From Monosiga brevicollis MX1 (taxonomy: Eukaryota > Opisthokonta > Choanoflagellata > Craspedida > Salpingoecidae): a stretch of 64,000 nt of DNA. Positions within the stretch are counted from its first letter, which is position 1, and the number at the start of each line of letters is the position of its first letter. Under the pieces are notes generated by a model that did not search any database, was not told the DNA's origin, and worked only from the letters and a program-made list of their open reading frames with translations. Shown here piece after piece: positions 1 through 11,100 of this stretch. The stretch is from positions 20,486 to 84,485 of the forward strand of contig NW_001865041.1 of assembly GCF_000002865.3 (NCBI RefSeq), given 5' to 3'. A program made the translations under genes and the position numbers.

Positions 1-362
1 GGCGAGGGTTGCTGCTCCCCGCTGCCATTTGGCTCAGAGGGCACCGATGCTGACAAATCCTCGGTCACAGGGGCCGAAGATGTGGCAGTGGCGGCGGCAG
101 GCATTGCCGCAGCAACTTGAGCAAAGGAGCGAGGGCTGGATGGCGTGCGAGGGGTGCGGGGAGAAGCATTGGAAGTGTTTCCGATGATGGGATGTTGCTC
201 CCCGCCGCCGTTTGACGTCCTGGTCACTGGCTCGGCCGCGGGCACGACGGCACGTGCCGAAGACTCGGTCGCACCGGCAGTGGGGGACGTCGAGGGCACA
301 TGAGACGAGGCACGGGCGGTAGGGACAGAGTGGCGGGCGTGAGGGCGAAGCGGGGTGGTCAT
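1..362 (-). CDS. Edge-truncated Pro/Ser/Ala/Thr-rich reading frame, possible LINE ORF1
   Basis: An ATG at 362 (minus strand) opens an uninterrupted frame of 120 codons that runs off the left edge of the window. The predicted protein is low in complexity and rich in Pro, Ser, Ala and Thr. It contains the string RSFAQVAAAMP, which resembles the short SFAQ/SFAEV-type stretches seen in ORF1-like proteins of non-LTR retrotransposons; that resemblance is weak. The frame lies directly downstream of the 135-bp tandem array and has the same orientation as the LINE remains at 2794-4859. I therefore infer it may be the start of ORF1 of an element whose 5' region is the array. It could equally be a host gene exon. 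No catalytic motif is visible. Confidence 0.4.
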   Translation of the reverse strand, partial: MTTPLRPHARHSVPTARASSHVPSTSPTAGATESSARAVVPAAEPVTRTSNGGGEQHPIIGNTSNASPRTPRTPSSPRSFAQVAAAMPAAATATSSAPVTEDLSASVPSEPNGSGEQQPS

Positions 363-655
363 AGGGTCAGGGAAAACATGGTTACGGTCATGGCGAGCGC
401 TGCCATGTTTCGTGTGTTTTGCAGAACGATGAGTTTGGGAAGGCGAGGTGGTGGTGTTGCTTGGAGGTGACTCGGCACTCGGGCGTTTAGCACCGCGGAC
501 CTGGGTCCAAGAATCCTCGCCGCCGGACTCAGTGGCCATGTCCGCGGGGCAAGCAAGCGAGCAAGCGAGCGGACACGGTGGGAGCGAGGGCGCCGCCAAA
601 ACGCGGGCCGCAAAGAGCGGGGTTGCAGATTTTGTCTGACAACGTGGTTCACGCC

Positions 656-2221
656 AAGATGTCAGAAAAAAAAAGAAGATCAGGCCTGAGTAGATCTGGG
701 GCGGCCGGTCAAGAAATGTTTTGAGCAGGTCTAAGCAGACCTGCCTCGTTCTGATCAGGTCCGAGCAGTCCTGGGTCGGTCGGACAAACCTCGTTCAGTG
801 CGAGCTCTAGAAGATCGGGCCTGAGTAGATCTGGGGCGGCCGGTCAAGAAATGTTTTGAGCAGGTCTAAGCAGACCTGCCTCGTTCTGATCAGGTCCGAG
901 CAGTCCTGGGTCGGTCGGACAAACCTCGTTCAGTGCGAGCTCTAGAAGATCGGGCCTGAGTAGATCTGGGGCGGCCGGTCAAGAAATGTTTTGAGCAGGC
1001 CTTAGCAGACCAGCCTGATTCAAATCCGGACGGAGCTGTCCCGGGCCGGTCGGACAAACAACAAACCTCGTTCAGTGCGAGCTCTAGAAGATCGGGCCTG
1101 AGTAGATCTGGGGCGGCCGGTCAAGAATTGTTTTGAGCAGGTCTAAGCAGACCTGCCTTGTTCTGATCAGGTCCGAGCAGTCCGGGACGGTCGGACAAAC
1201 CTCGTTCAGTGCGAGCTCTAGAAGATCGGGCCTGAGTAGATCTGGGGCGGCCGGTCAAGAAATGTTTTGAGCAGGCCTTAGCAGACCAGCCTGATTCAAA
1301 TCCGGACGGAGCAGTCCCGGGCCGGTCGGACAAACCTCGTTCAGTGCGAGCTCTAGAAGATCGGGCCTGAGTAGATCTGGGGCGGCCGGTCAAGAAATGT
1401 TTTGAGCAGGTCTAAGCAGACCTGCCTCGTTCTGATCAGGTCCGAGCAGTCCGGGACGGTCGGACAAACCTCGTTCAGTGCGAGCTCTAGAAGATCGGGC
1501 CTGAGTAGATCTGGGGCGGCCGGTCAAGAAATGTTTTGAGCAGGCCTTAGCAGACCAGCCTGATTCAAATCCGGACGGAGCAGTCCCGGGCCGGTCGGAC
1601 AAACCTCGTTCAGTGCGAGCTCTAGAAGATCGGGCCTGAGTAGATCTGGGGCGGCCGGTCAAGAATTGTTTTGAGCAGGTCTAAGCAGACCTGCCTCGTT
1701 CTGATCAGGTCCGAGCAGTCCTGGGTCGGTCGGACAAACCTCGTTCAGTGCGAGCTCTAGAAGATCGGGCCTGAGTAGATCTGGGGCGGCCGGTCAAGAA
1801 ATGTTTTGAGCAGGTCTAAGCAGACCTGCCTCGTTCTGATCAGGTCCGAGCAGTCCTGGGTCGGTCGGACAAACCTCGTTCAGTGCGAGCTCTAGAAGAT
1901 CGGGCCTGAGTAGATCTGGGGCGGCCGGTCAAGAAATGTTTTGAGCAGGTCTAAGCAGACCCTTGTTCTGATCTGGTCCGAGCAGTCCGGGACGGTCGGA
2001 CAAACCTCGTTCAGTGCGAGCTCTAGAAGATCGGGTCTGAGTAGATCTGGGGCGGCCGGTCAAGAAATGTTTTGAGCAGGCCTTAGCAGACCAGCCTGAT
2101 TCAAATCCGGACGGAGCAGTCCCGGGCCGGTCGGACAAACCTCGTTCAGTGCGAGCTCTAGAAGATCGGGCCTGAGTAGATCTGGGGCGGCCGGTCAAGA
2201 AATGTTTTGAGCAGGTCTAAT
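656..2221 (-). repeat. Tandem array of a 135-bp unit, about 11-12 copies, two subtypes
   Basis: A 135-bp unit beginning near GATCGGGCCTGAGTAGATCT recurs from about 678 to 2221 at a spacing of 135 bp, with small length changes near 1060 and 1960. Two subtypes differ mainly in one half. Type A carries GTCTAAGCAGACCTGCCTCG. Type B carries GCCTTAGCAGACCAGCCTGA. In left-to-right order they run roughly A, A, B, A, B, A, B, A, A, A, B, partial, so A-B pairs form a 270-bp higher-order unit. Because 135 is a multiple of three, the minus strand keeps long open frames across copies; I regard these as a by-product and not as genes. The array sits just upstream of the edge reading frame, like the monomer arrays that act as promoters in some LINE 5' regions. 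Confidence 0.93.
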
Positions 2222-2793
2222 AAATAAATTAGGTGTTTGAACCCCAGAGCTGAAAGCAAAGCTGTGCAACCCCGACATCAACATCACAACGGCACGCAAA
2301 ACAACACAAGAGAACAAGGCACATTCATTGGCTTCTATCATGCCAAGAGGTACAAGCTCAAAGAATCACACACATAGAAACAAAAATCGTACAAAACGAC
2401 CAAGTATAACCAGAGATACGGCCATTTCAAACACAAGACACCCAAAAGGGCAGTCACACATCACAAGTATAAGCCATCACAGCACAGACACAATGAACAC
2501 CACGGCACGCTCACATCCAACGAGACACAACGTCGGATTGAGGAAAACAACCGGCCACAGAAGACAAAGACATCATACAAAGGACCTTACAAAAAGTTAG
2601 CAAAATTACCACAAAATACAGCAAAAATTAAAGCAATATTACAAGAAAACTACAAGTCAAGCCATCAACAGACACAACGAGAACCACCTAGGGAGCGACA
2701 GGTGCACACAGGGATCCCCACAGAGGGACCCCCGAGACGGTGCCTACCTACGACGAGCGCAGGCAGACACCGCCAAAGTGGCGCTGGATGTGG
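2222..2793. other. A-rich, low-G spacer between tandem array and LINE remains
   Basis: After the last partial repeat unit the plus strand becomes A- and C-rich (many ACAAA, CACA and AAAATTA runs) up to about 2690, then returns to normal composition near 2700. No conserved reading frame or splice structure is visible. Since the LINE fragment is on the minus strand, this T-rich (minus-strand) stretch could be its 3' tail region, but no clean poly(A) or target-site duplication was seen. Confidence 0.4.
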
Positions 2794-4859
2794 TCAGCGT
2801 TCATCTGATGGACCAGAGCCGCAAAGCGACCCTTCCACCGAGGAACAAAGGAAAAAAATAGGTATTTTTTTAAAGGCCTCATCCAGCCCCGGCTGGTACA
2901 CACCACGGGCCTCGGCGCAGCGGGCAAGCTGACCAAGCAGATCCACAAAGGAGGAGGCGAACCCACCGGTTGTCGTCATCGCCGCAGGGACGATCAGAGT
3001 TTTTCCATGGTTGAAACCGGTGTAGTAGTCGCGCTTCTCCTTTTCGGCTCAGCGAAGGGCAGCGCCCACCTTGATGCAGGCTTGCGAGGTGGTCGGGGGT
3101 TGGGCTGTGCGCACAGTCACGTCAATGCCCAGGTCGGGCAGAGCTGGGCCCAAGGCACCGCCGGGAAAGGGGTTGCGGCAGTGCAGGTCGATGCGACAGC
3201 TCTGACCGTTGGCGTTGTAGCCAGACTTTTCCACCCAGACATGGGAGAGGGTGGCGTACCTGAGCAGGCGGCCCATCTCGTCGCGAAGGGCGTTGTGTCG
3301 CTTGATGGGACGACAGGTCAGCAGGTGCTCGCGGGTCAGTCGCGGCTGAGGTGTCTTGCTGCTGCAGAGCGGGCACTTGTCCGTCGGCTTGACGTTGATG
3401 AGTTCATGGAGGCCAAAACCCATCATGGACACGACCGCAATGGCAAAGGTCGTGTCGCTCAAGCGACGCAACTTGTCCCGACCCCGCATGGTCAAGACAG
3501 TGCTGACGCCCCACTCGCGTGAGGCCAGATATGCCTGCTGCAGGTCCAGCGCGCACTTGGCCATCAGGTCGTCCAGTGCCGCCTTGGAGCGGAGGGCAAT
3601 GATCTCAGCTGCCGCGTCCTTGACCGTGGCCATCTGGAAGCCAGCTCGCTGCACGTGGTCCTCAAAGTCGGCAGCCCTCGATGCATCCTCCAAGAGTCGA
3701 TCGTAGACCCGAGGGTAGCGAGTGGCCAGCTTGGCCATGTTGCAGACATAAGCCACCGGACCGCGCTCAACCAAGTCGTGCAGGCCAAAGCCCCCGGTGT
3801 TGGCCCGCGTGAAGATGCGAGCCTCCAGGAGCTGTTCCAGCGTAACGTCATGACCTTCGGCTCCGGCTGGTGCAGACAGGTTTACCTTGGCAAAAAAGGC
3901 TTTGACAAAGGTGTCCTTGCAAGCACGGTTCAAGAGCTCGGACAGGCCCGACGTCAGACTTGGGGGCAGCGTGTAGAGGTGGTTGATGAGGCTAGGCACG
4001 TACTGCATGGCCGTGAGGAGGGCCTGAAGCGAGACACCGGTCGTCAGCATGTCATTGAGCTTGCCAGCAATGTGCTTTGCCTTGTCGTTCAGCTGCTTCT
4101 TGTCAGGCTCCAGCACGTCTGGAGGCCGTTTTTGGGTTGCGAGGAAGCGCGTAGGTTTGAGGAAGCGTTTTGAGAGAGGTTTGAGAGACGTCCGTCGGGA
4201 CGGAGCGAAAGCTTTGATGGTGTCTTGAGGTCAATTGAATTAGCTGCGGTCGGCAAGCATTCACAGTGACCAGACCAGGTGCACCGTTAGAATCGCTGTA
4301 GAGCCGCTCAATCCCAAGGATAGGGAAAGTGCAACCCTTGCCCAACCGCAGGTGGCACAACAAGGAGAAACAACAGTAGTGACAAGCTTATGGCCCCAAG
4401 GCGTGCGCCAGGAACCGGGGGGTCTAAGTGTAGGTGTGTATGTGTGAGGTCACAGCAGCTATGGGGGTTTCAGTGGAAAGACCCATAGTGACCGAAACTG
4501 AGTGTGCGAAAGCAGTGGGAGTGCTCAAATGCGTGGAAGCACGGTTTTGACGGTAACACTTCTTCATCCAATCGACGTTCAATCGGTGTTCCCAAGACCG
4601 TCATGCCCGTGTTGGCCGTTTCGCGCACGGCATCTGGCAAGACAGACTTGATAGCAGCGATGGAAGCGGGATGGTGGCGAGGCATGTAGAAGCGGCTCTT
4701 GCTGGGCTGCAGTTGAAGGCCAGCAGACTCTGCATGAGCCTTGACAATCTCGACGTCGGCCGCCACGTCCTCCGCGGGACCCATCAGTACAATGTCGTCG
4801 AGGTACTTGATGACCGTGTAGCGATCGCCTGGAGCCTGACAGGTGTCTATGTTAGTCAA
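2794..4859 (-). mobile_element. Decayed non-LTR retrotransposon (LINE): RT end plus restriction-like endonuclease
   Basis: Three minus-strand segments belong together. The segment at 4859-4470 holds the reverse transcriptase active site KYLDDIVLMGP, then GLQLQPSKS and VLGTPI, which is the order expected around RT motif C and beyond. The segment at 4116-3049 begins after the RT, has the GGFGLHDL stretch seen in related algal and protist LINEs, and ends with a CCHC motif (CPLC...H...C). This is followed by KRHNALRD and a RIDLHC...DLGIDVTV core, matching the CCHC, R/KHN and PD-(D/E)XK signature of R2-type restriction-like endonucleases. A C-terminal remnant continues to about 2794. The RT is 5'-truncated, frames are broken between segments, and 4117-4469 has no readable frame. 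It is an inactive copy. Assignment to a named clade would need a phylogeny. Confidence 0.8.
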
Positions 4860-4957
4860 GGAGGCGAAATCGTAATAGCTATGGGGTCACCTTTGGAAGA
4901 CCCATCGCGAAAGCAGCTATTGTGTGCGAAAGCAGTAGGAGCGTTTGAATGCCGTTG
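4457..4957. repeat. Diverged ~80-bp direct repeat flanking the RT fragment
   Basis: A segment at about 4457-4535 and one at about 4876-4957 share the ordered blocks AGCTATGGGG, GGAAGACCCAT or its variant, and TGTGCGAAAGCAGT-GGAG. They are in the same orientation at roughly 70 percent identity by eye. They bracket the 4470-4859 RT piece. Each block also contains a CTATGGG...CCCATAG-like inverted element. They could be terminal pieces of a separate small insertion or an internal repeat of the LINE. The 255 bp from 4880 to the next gene hold nothing else I can name. Confidence 0.5.
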
Positions 4958-5134
4958 GAGAATTCCGATGTGAACAATGAACTTAATTTCAATACAGCCA
5001 TAGATTGATGGGCATACGACTGCCAACGACCACGCAAGCACAAGCAAAAATGAACGGACAACAACAATAATAATAATATTTGACAAGAAATGTCATGTGG
5101 AAGTCGCTGCAATATTATTGCTTTGGTGAACAAG

Positions 5135-8100
5135 CTACTGAATCAGCGCAATCAAGCGGCGCTTCTCTAACTCTGACTCCTGTAGCTCAGCCTGCAATTC
5201 GCGAATGGCTATTTCGTCTCGTGCCATCATGCCGTTGTGCACGTCCAGCAAGCGCTCTAATTCGAGTTCAAGCTGGCGAATTCGATCGCGGCGACCTGAC
5301 GATACCTCTTGGTCGGACATGCTGCTTGTTTCCACACAACTGTTGCTGAGGCGTTTGCGAAGCAGATCATTTGCAGAGCGCAATTCGCCCACCTCACGGC
5401 GGAGATTGGCGTTTTGTGAAGCAAACGCATCGTCAGCACTCCATCCATTATTTCTTTGCCAAGTCATATCGTGTTGCTTTGACATGGTCAATGGATTGGC
5501 AGAACGGTCAAGCTGTCGGTGAGCAGCGCTCTGTGTTTTGCCAATTGATGTGAAGCTATGCTCAAGCTGCACCTCATCGGGTTCACTCGAGGGGGAGTCC
5601 AAAGGAAGAATAGGTTTGCAGCGTAGTTGCTTCAAGTCAGCCCGCAGAGCCTGATTTTCGAGCAGCAAGTCTTGAACACTTTCCAGCTCTGTTTCGCGCA
5701 GGCGTTGATGGGCGCTCTCCAGCTCTGAAAGGCTTGCCTGCAGCCTTTCATTTTGCTGCCGTTGGCTGTCACAAGCATGTTCCAGTCTTAACACGGTTTC
5801 CTCGCGCTCGCGAAGAGCAGTTTTTAATCGCTGAACGTGCGCATGGTTGTCCTCTGAGGTCTGCTGCTCGTCATAATTAAAACCACTCTTAGCATGCTTC
5901 AGCTGCCGGTGAAGCTCCCCGATTTCTTGGGTGAGTTGCTTGTTACGAGTGTCCGACAGCAAAAGTTGTTGCTGTAGACTGTCTGATCGTATTTCAAGCT
6001 CACTGAGACGCTTCCGCTGATCCTGGAAGCTTGAAGACTTCTCACGATGGAGGTCATCGCGTTCACGGCACACGTGCTCTAACCGGCGCTGTAAGTCGTC
6101 GAGGTCTGCCTTCAAGTCCTGTATACTTCCGCGGGCGGCCTGCAGCTCGGCTTCTCGCGTGGTCATCGTCAGCTGTAGCTGACGCAGACGATGTGATTCA
6201 GTGACACTTGTCTTGAGGCGCGCCTCTTCACTGTAGACGTCCTGGAGCTCCTGCTCAAGATGAAGAACGCGATTGTTGGCCACGAGCCTTTGCTGCTTTT
6301 CCATCTCAACGGCATCCTTTGCATCCTGCAGCTTTGCTTGCAATGCTGTTATATCGCACTCGTGCTGTTGATTGACCTTCCGGACAATGGTAAGCTCAGT
6401 TTGAGCAGCCACCAGATCTTCCTGAATGCGCTGCACTGCTTCTGGCGTCATGCCTGCTTCCAAAACGGGCACGGTTCGCTCCTGTCGTGTGCTTTGATGT
6501 TGATTGAACACACGTTGCTGTTGCGCGAGCTCGTCTTGTAGGTCACGCACACGATTCCTTGCAGCTTGAAGCTGATCATGCTGTTCTTTAAGACGAGCAG
6601 TCAAGAGCGCATGCTCCTCTTTGACTCGAAGCTGATGTGAATCCGTTAGCCGACGATCCATCTCATCTTGCAGAGCCTGCGTTGCTGCTTCATGCGCTTG
6701 TGCATTAGCCCGCACCATGACAGCGTGTTCCTGCCGCAACAGAGCCATCTCTTCTGCATGACTGAGTGCAAGCTCGTCAATCCGTAGCTCCAGTGCACGA
6801 CGCTGCTCCTCTGAGCGCTCCAGCTCGGTGCGCCGCCGCTTAGCGTCCAATTTGAGACCCGCAATTGTGTCCAGTGCTTGACCCAGTTCAGCGGCATGTC
6901 GCTGGCTCTGATCTTGAAGTTGCTGGTCGCAAGCTTGCAATATTTCTTGCTTGTGGTCGGCATGACGATCCACTTGCGCTTGCAGCTGCTGAATACGGTG
7001 CTGTAAATTAGATGTTTGCTCTTCTGTGACCTGCTGCAAGGTCTCCAATGCTCGAGTCTTAGAAGCATCATGTGCAGCAGTGGCAGCCTCAAATTCAAGC
7101 CGCAACGCGGCAAGGTCGCGTTCCGTCTGTCGGGTAATGGCCTGCTGCTCGTGCAAACGTCGCTCAAGGTCAGCGTGTTGAGAGGACAAAATTGTCTTAT
7201 CTCGCGCCGCTTCTTCATGACCAGAGAGCTGTGCATGCAGGGTTTGCAATTCTTGTTGGCTAATTGTGAGTTGAGCTTGCATACCAGCAATGGTTGACTG
7301 TGCCCGAGACCGCTCCTCTGCTAGCTCATGGCGTAGTTCGTCTAGCTGCGTGCGATGTGCACTCGCCGCCTCTCCAAGGTCTTTGAGAGCTTCCGTCAGC
7401 TCTCCTTGCAGCGTATCACACTGTTGGCGCAGAGACGAGTGCAAGCGCAGTGCGTTCTGGCGCTCATGCTCCCAGCTACTCGTTTGCCATTCATCGTGTC
7501 TTCGATGAGCCTCAGCCTGCTGTTCAATGGTGATGCGAGCTTGACTCAGGTCTTGCAATGCAGTACTCAACTGCACGCGTAGCGCAGCCATGTCGTTCGT
7601 GTCTTGCTCCACTGCCAACTCAGCCAATACCTTGTCATGAGTTGCTTGTAACGCGTCCAAGCGTGCCTGAGTGGATGCAAGCTCAGAGCTCAGCCGGCGC
7701 TGCTCCAGCTCTGCAGCAAGGCTGCTCTCGTGTAGGGCCCGCTCCGAGGCAAGTAGGCGTTCTTGAAACTCCTGCAGAGCTTGATCACGTTCCTGGCGCT
7801 CTACATCGCGCGCTGCGCGCAGTTCGTTGAGCTCCTGAGTGGCTGCCTCTAGACCAGAGGCAAGCGCAGCACGTTCGACGTCGGCCTGCATTTGCTGCGT
7901 GTGTGCTTCTCTTAGCGCAATTTGCAGCTTTTGCTCGCTGTCTCGCGGTTGCTCTGCCTTCTCGCGCAGCTGAGTCATGTCCACCATCTGGCTGCGAAGG
8001 CTTGCAAGTTCGGTCTGGTGAATTTGCAACTGCTCACGAAGCTCGTCCACCTCGGCGTGAGCCTTCTTGAGTTCTTCCTGAGCGGTGGTGTGACTTTGTT

Positions 8101-11100
8101 GCTTACTGGTCTCGGCCGCCTCCAGATTTTGACGTAGTTGAGCAAGATGCTGTTGCTGGTTAGCTCCAAGCCGAGCAATTTCGGCACGATGGTCCTCTTC
8201 GAGTTGTGCAAGGTAGGTGCGATGTTCGCTTTGCGTTGTCACAAGTCGCGCCTCAGCTTCATCCAATTGTTGTTGCAGATTGTTGACTTTCGCCTCAAGC
8301 TCTTGTCGCGTTGCATCACCAGTCTGCTGCAAAGCCTCTTCTTTCTGGCGAAACTTGGCCACGAGCAATTCAAGCTCACTGATCCGACCCTGAAGAGTAG
8401 CCAGCTCGTCGTCTTTCTCAGTGCGTGCACGAATAGCCTCCTCATGCATGCGAACTGACTCGGCTCGCCATTCAGACCGCTCGTCCTCTAACGCTTGCTG
8501 GACCTGTTCCAATGAGCGTTTAGCCTTGGCGGACACCATGTCCTGATGCTCTTGAGCTGCTAGCAGCTCCGTCTGTAAAGCCTTTGTTGCGCGCTTTTCG
8601 GCCTCGAGTTGGGTCTGCAGATCAGCAAGTTGTGTGGCAAGAGCTTGGGCGGCGTTGCTGTGCTCGAGCTCTGTGGCTTTGGCACGCGCTGTGACCTGCT
8701 CCAAGCTTTCATCACCCTCCTGCTTAAGCCGCTCAAGTTGAGCCTCAAGCTGAGCGTTGCGCTCCATAACGGCTTGCAGGCTACTGTACAGCTCATCGTG
8801 TTTATGCAGAGCCTCACGAGCTTCAACTTGCGCACGATTGAGTTCTTGACGTAGGTTGTTGAGCTCCGTATCACGCTGCCGCAAGTTGCCGTTGAGTTGA
8901 ATCAGTTCCTCCGACGTGCGGCAACGCTCTTCCTGCGTTGACTGTTCAGATTCGATCATCATCTGCATGGTCGATTCATACTTGAACACACTGGCTTCCA
9001 GTTCTTCGATTCGCGAGCCGGAGGAGTGGCGGTGTGCTTCATGCTCCTTGCAGGCAGCGTGTAATTTGTCTTCTGATTCCTTGATTGCAGTGTGGCTGGC
9101 GGCCAGTGCGGCTTCAAGATCCGCAAGTTGACGTTTGTGCTCACTGCTCATTTCCAGTCGTAGCCGGTCCAGGGCTGCCTGGGCTTCCTTCTCTGCTGCC
9201 ATTCGATGCTCACTGACTGCATCAAGTTCCGAGCGCAAGCGCTCGAGCTCTGCCGCTTGAGCTCGTAGCTCTTGATTCTGCTTGATTTGCTCATCCAGCG
9301 CCACCTGAAGTGTGTCCACCTGTTGCGTCAGCTCGTCATGAGAGGCGTGAAGCTCTGCCAAATTTTGTGCAAGTTCTCGCTGCTGCTCATCCTGCAGCCC
9401 GGCGGAAGAGGTTGAGTTCATCAGATCCTCCTCACGCGCCTCGATTTGCTTGATCAGGGCAGCGTTCTCAATTTGGAGCTCGTCAATGCGAGCTGCCATG
9501 GCTTCTTCACCCATGAGAGCCAATTTGGCACGCCGAACCTACGTGTAAAGTATACAAGAACATCAGCAAGAGGTGAGCGCTAGAACGAGTTCCGGGCGCC
9601 ATCACATGTAAACGCAGGAAACGGGTGTGCAAGATTGTGTGCATATGCGTGTGCGTGCGTGCGTGCGTGCGTGCGTGCGTCAGCTAGAGCGACTAAACGA
9701 ACCTTGGCAGTGAGGCTGCTTTCCGCAAGGTGTTGGCGCCAGTGCTGCGCGTCCTCTTGTTCTTGCTGCAGTTCCTGACGAAGAGCATCTACCTCGCCAG
9801 CCCAGTGGGCTTCACGCTCATTGAAAAGGCGTTGTGTTTCTACTTGAAATAGTTCGAGGCGGCCCTCAAGCTCCTTGATTGTTGTCTGGGCAACGGTGAG
9901 TTGCTTTTCAAGGGTGGCGCGCAACTCTTGCTGAGCACTGCGGTAAGCTTCAAACCGCTCGCTCATGACCGCATTGTCATGCTGTAGCTTGCGAACAATG
10001 TCCTCCTGATCCATTTCCTCGAGCGCTGGCCAGGTCACCAGCGGAGTTGCGCGGTTTGCAAAGTGTGCTTGCTTAAGCCGCATGAGCTCAGCCCGTTGCT
10101 CATCACTGATCTCGCTGAGAAAGGAGTGGCCGTCTTGAAAATAGTCAGTCAAGAGCATTTCTTCGCCCAGGTCCTCAAACTGGAGCTGTGTCAAAGCCAA
10201 CTGAAGATAAAACTGGTTGTTTTCATGCTCATGCAAGGCATGGACATCGCGCAACTCTTGGCGATATTGGTTCAGTTGAGTGTCCACGTCAACGAGCGTG
10301 CCATCTTCGCTGACCAAGCTACCTCGAGCCATCTAAAAATGAACAAGCATCCGGTTAGGTCGGCAATCAAGAAGCAAGTGCAAGCGGTGCGAAACAAAGT
10401 CCAGCAAAACCACGGGGGACGAGGGGCAAAGAGCATACCAAAGCCTTCATGCGTCGCACTTCATCTTCATAGCGCTCAAGCTCGCGGCGAGTGGCGTCTA
10501 GCTCGCTTTCAAGATCGCAGATAGTGGCCTCTTTGCTGGCGCACATTTGTTTGGAGGCATCCAATTCTTCTGCGCAAGCCGCTCGATCCTGGTCTGCACG
10601 CTCCACTTCAAGGCGCAGGCTATCAATTTGTTGATTCGTTTGTTGGTCGTGGGTTCGGCGATAATCGGCAAACATTTGCTTGGCTTCACCGTAGTCCATT
10701 TTGAGGTCAAGATACTGTTGTACGAGCGTGCGAAATTGGGCTTGTAAAATGCTGCCTGCGCCCCGTTTCTTCTGAAAGAATACCTCCCGGAAGGCAACGC
10801 AAAATTCTTGAAAGTCGAGCTCTCCCGAATCACTGTCAACAGTAGCATCGGTACAAATGGTTAAGACTGAGCATACCATTGTCAACATCCGGGGGGACCA
10901 TGTGCACGAGTGCACATCTTCCAAGGGAACGAGTATCAAAATATCGTAGGGCAGGAGATGCGTGCATTAGGTGCGAGGTGCCTGTACTCACTCATCATCG
11001 ATTTCTCGAAGGATGCAGTTGACCATCTCCTGGTTCATGACGTGTGCCGTAGGCCCCATTAAAGTTTCGTCAGCCAATAAGGCTTGTAATTCAAGGCTAT

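Noticed and set aside
359-652. Minus-strand frame ending in ATGA overlap with the start of the edge reading frame, suggesting coupled translation
   Set aside because: It has no ATG start and is Arg/Pro-rich without any motif; the overlap is probably chance.
656-2221. Repeated 89-90 codon minus-strand frames in the tandem array
   Set aside because: They follow from a unit length divisible by three. They lack ATG starts at the ends, and their sequence simply mirrors the repeat.
2328-2600. 90-codon plus-strand frame in the A-rich spacer
   Set aside because: Low-complexity Thr/His/Lys/Ser/Arg composition from ACA/CAC repeats; no motif or splice context.
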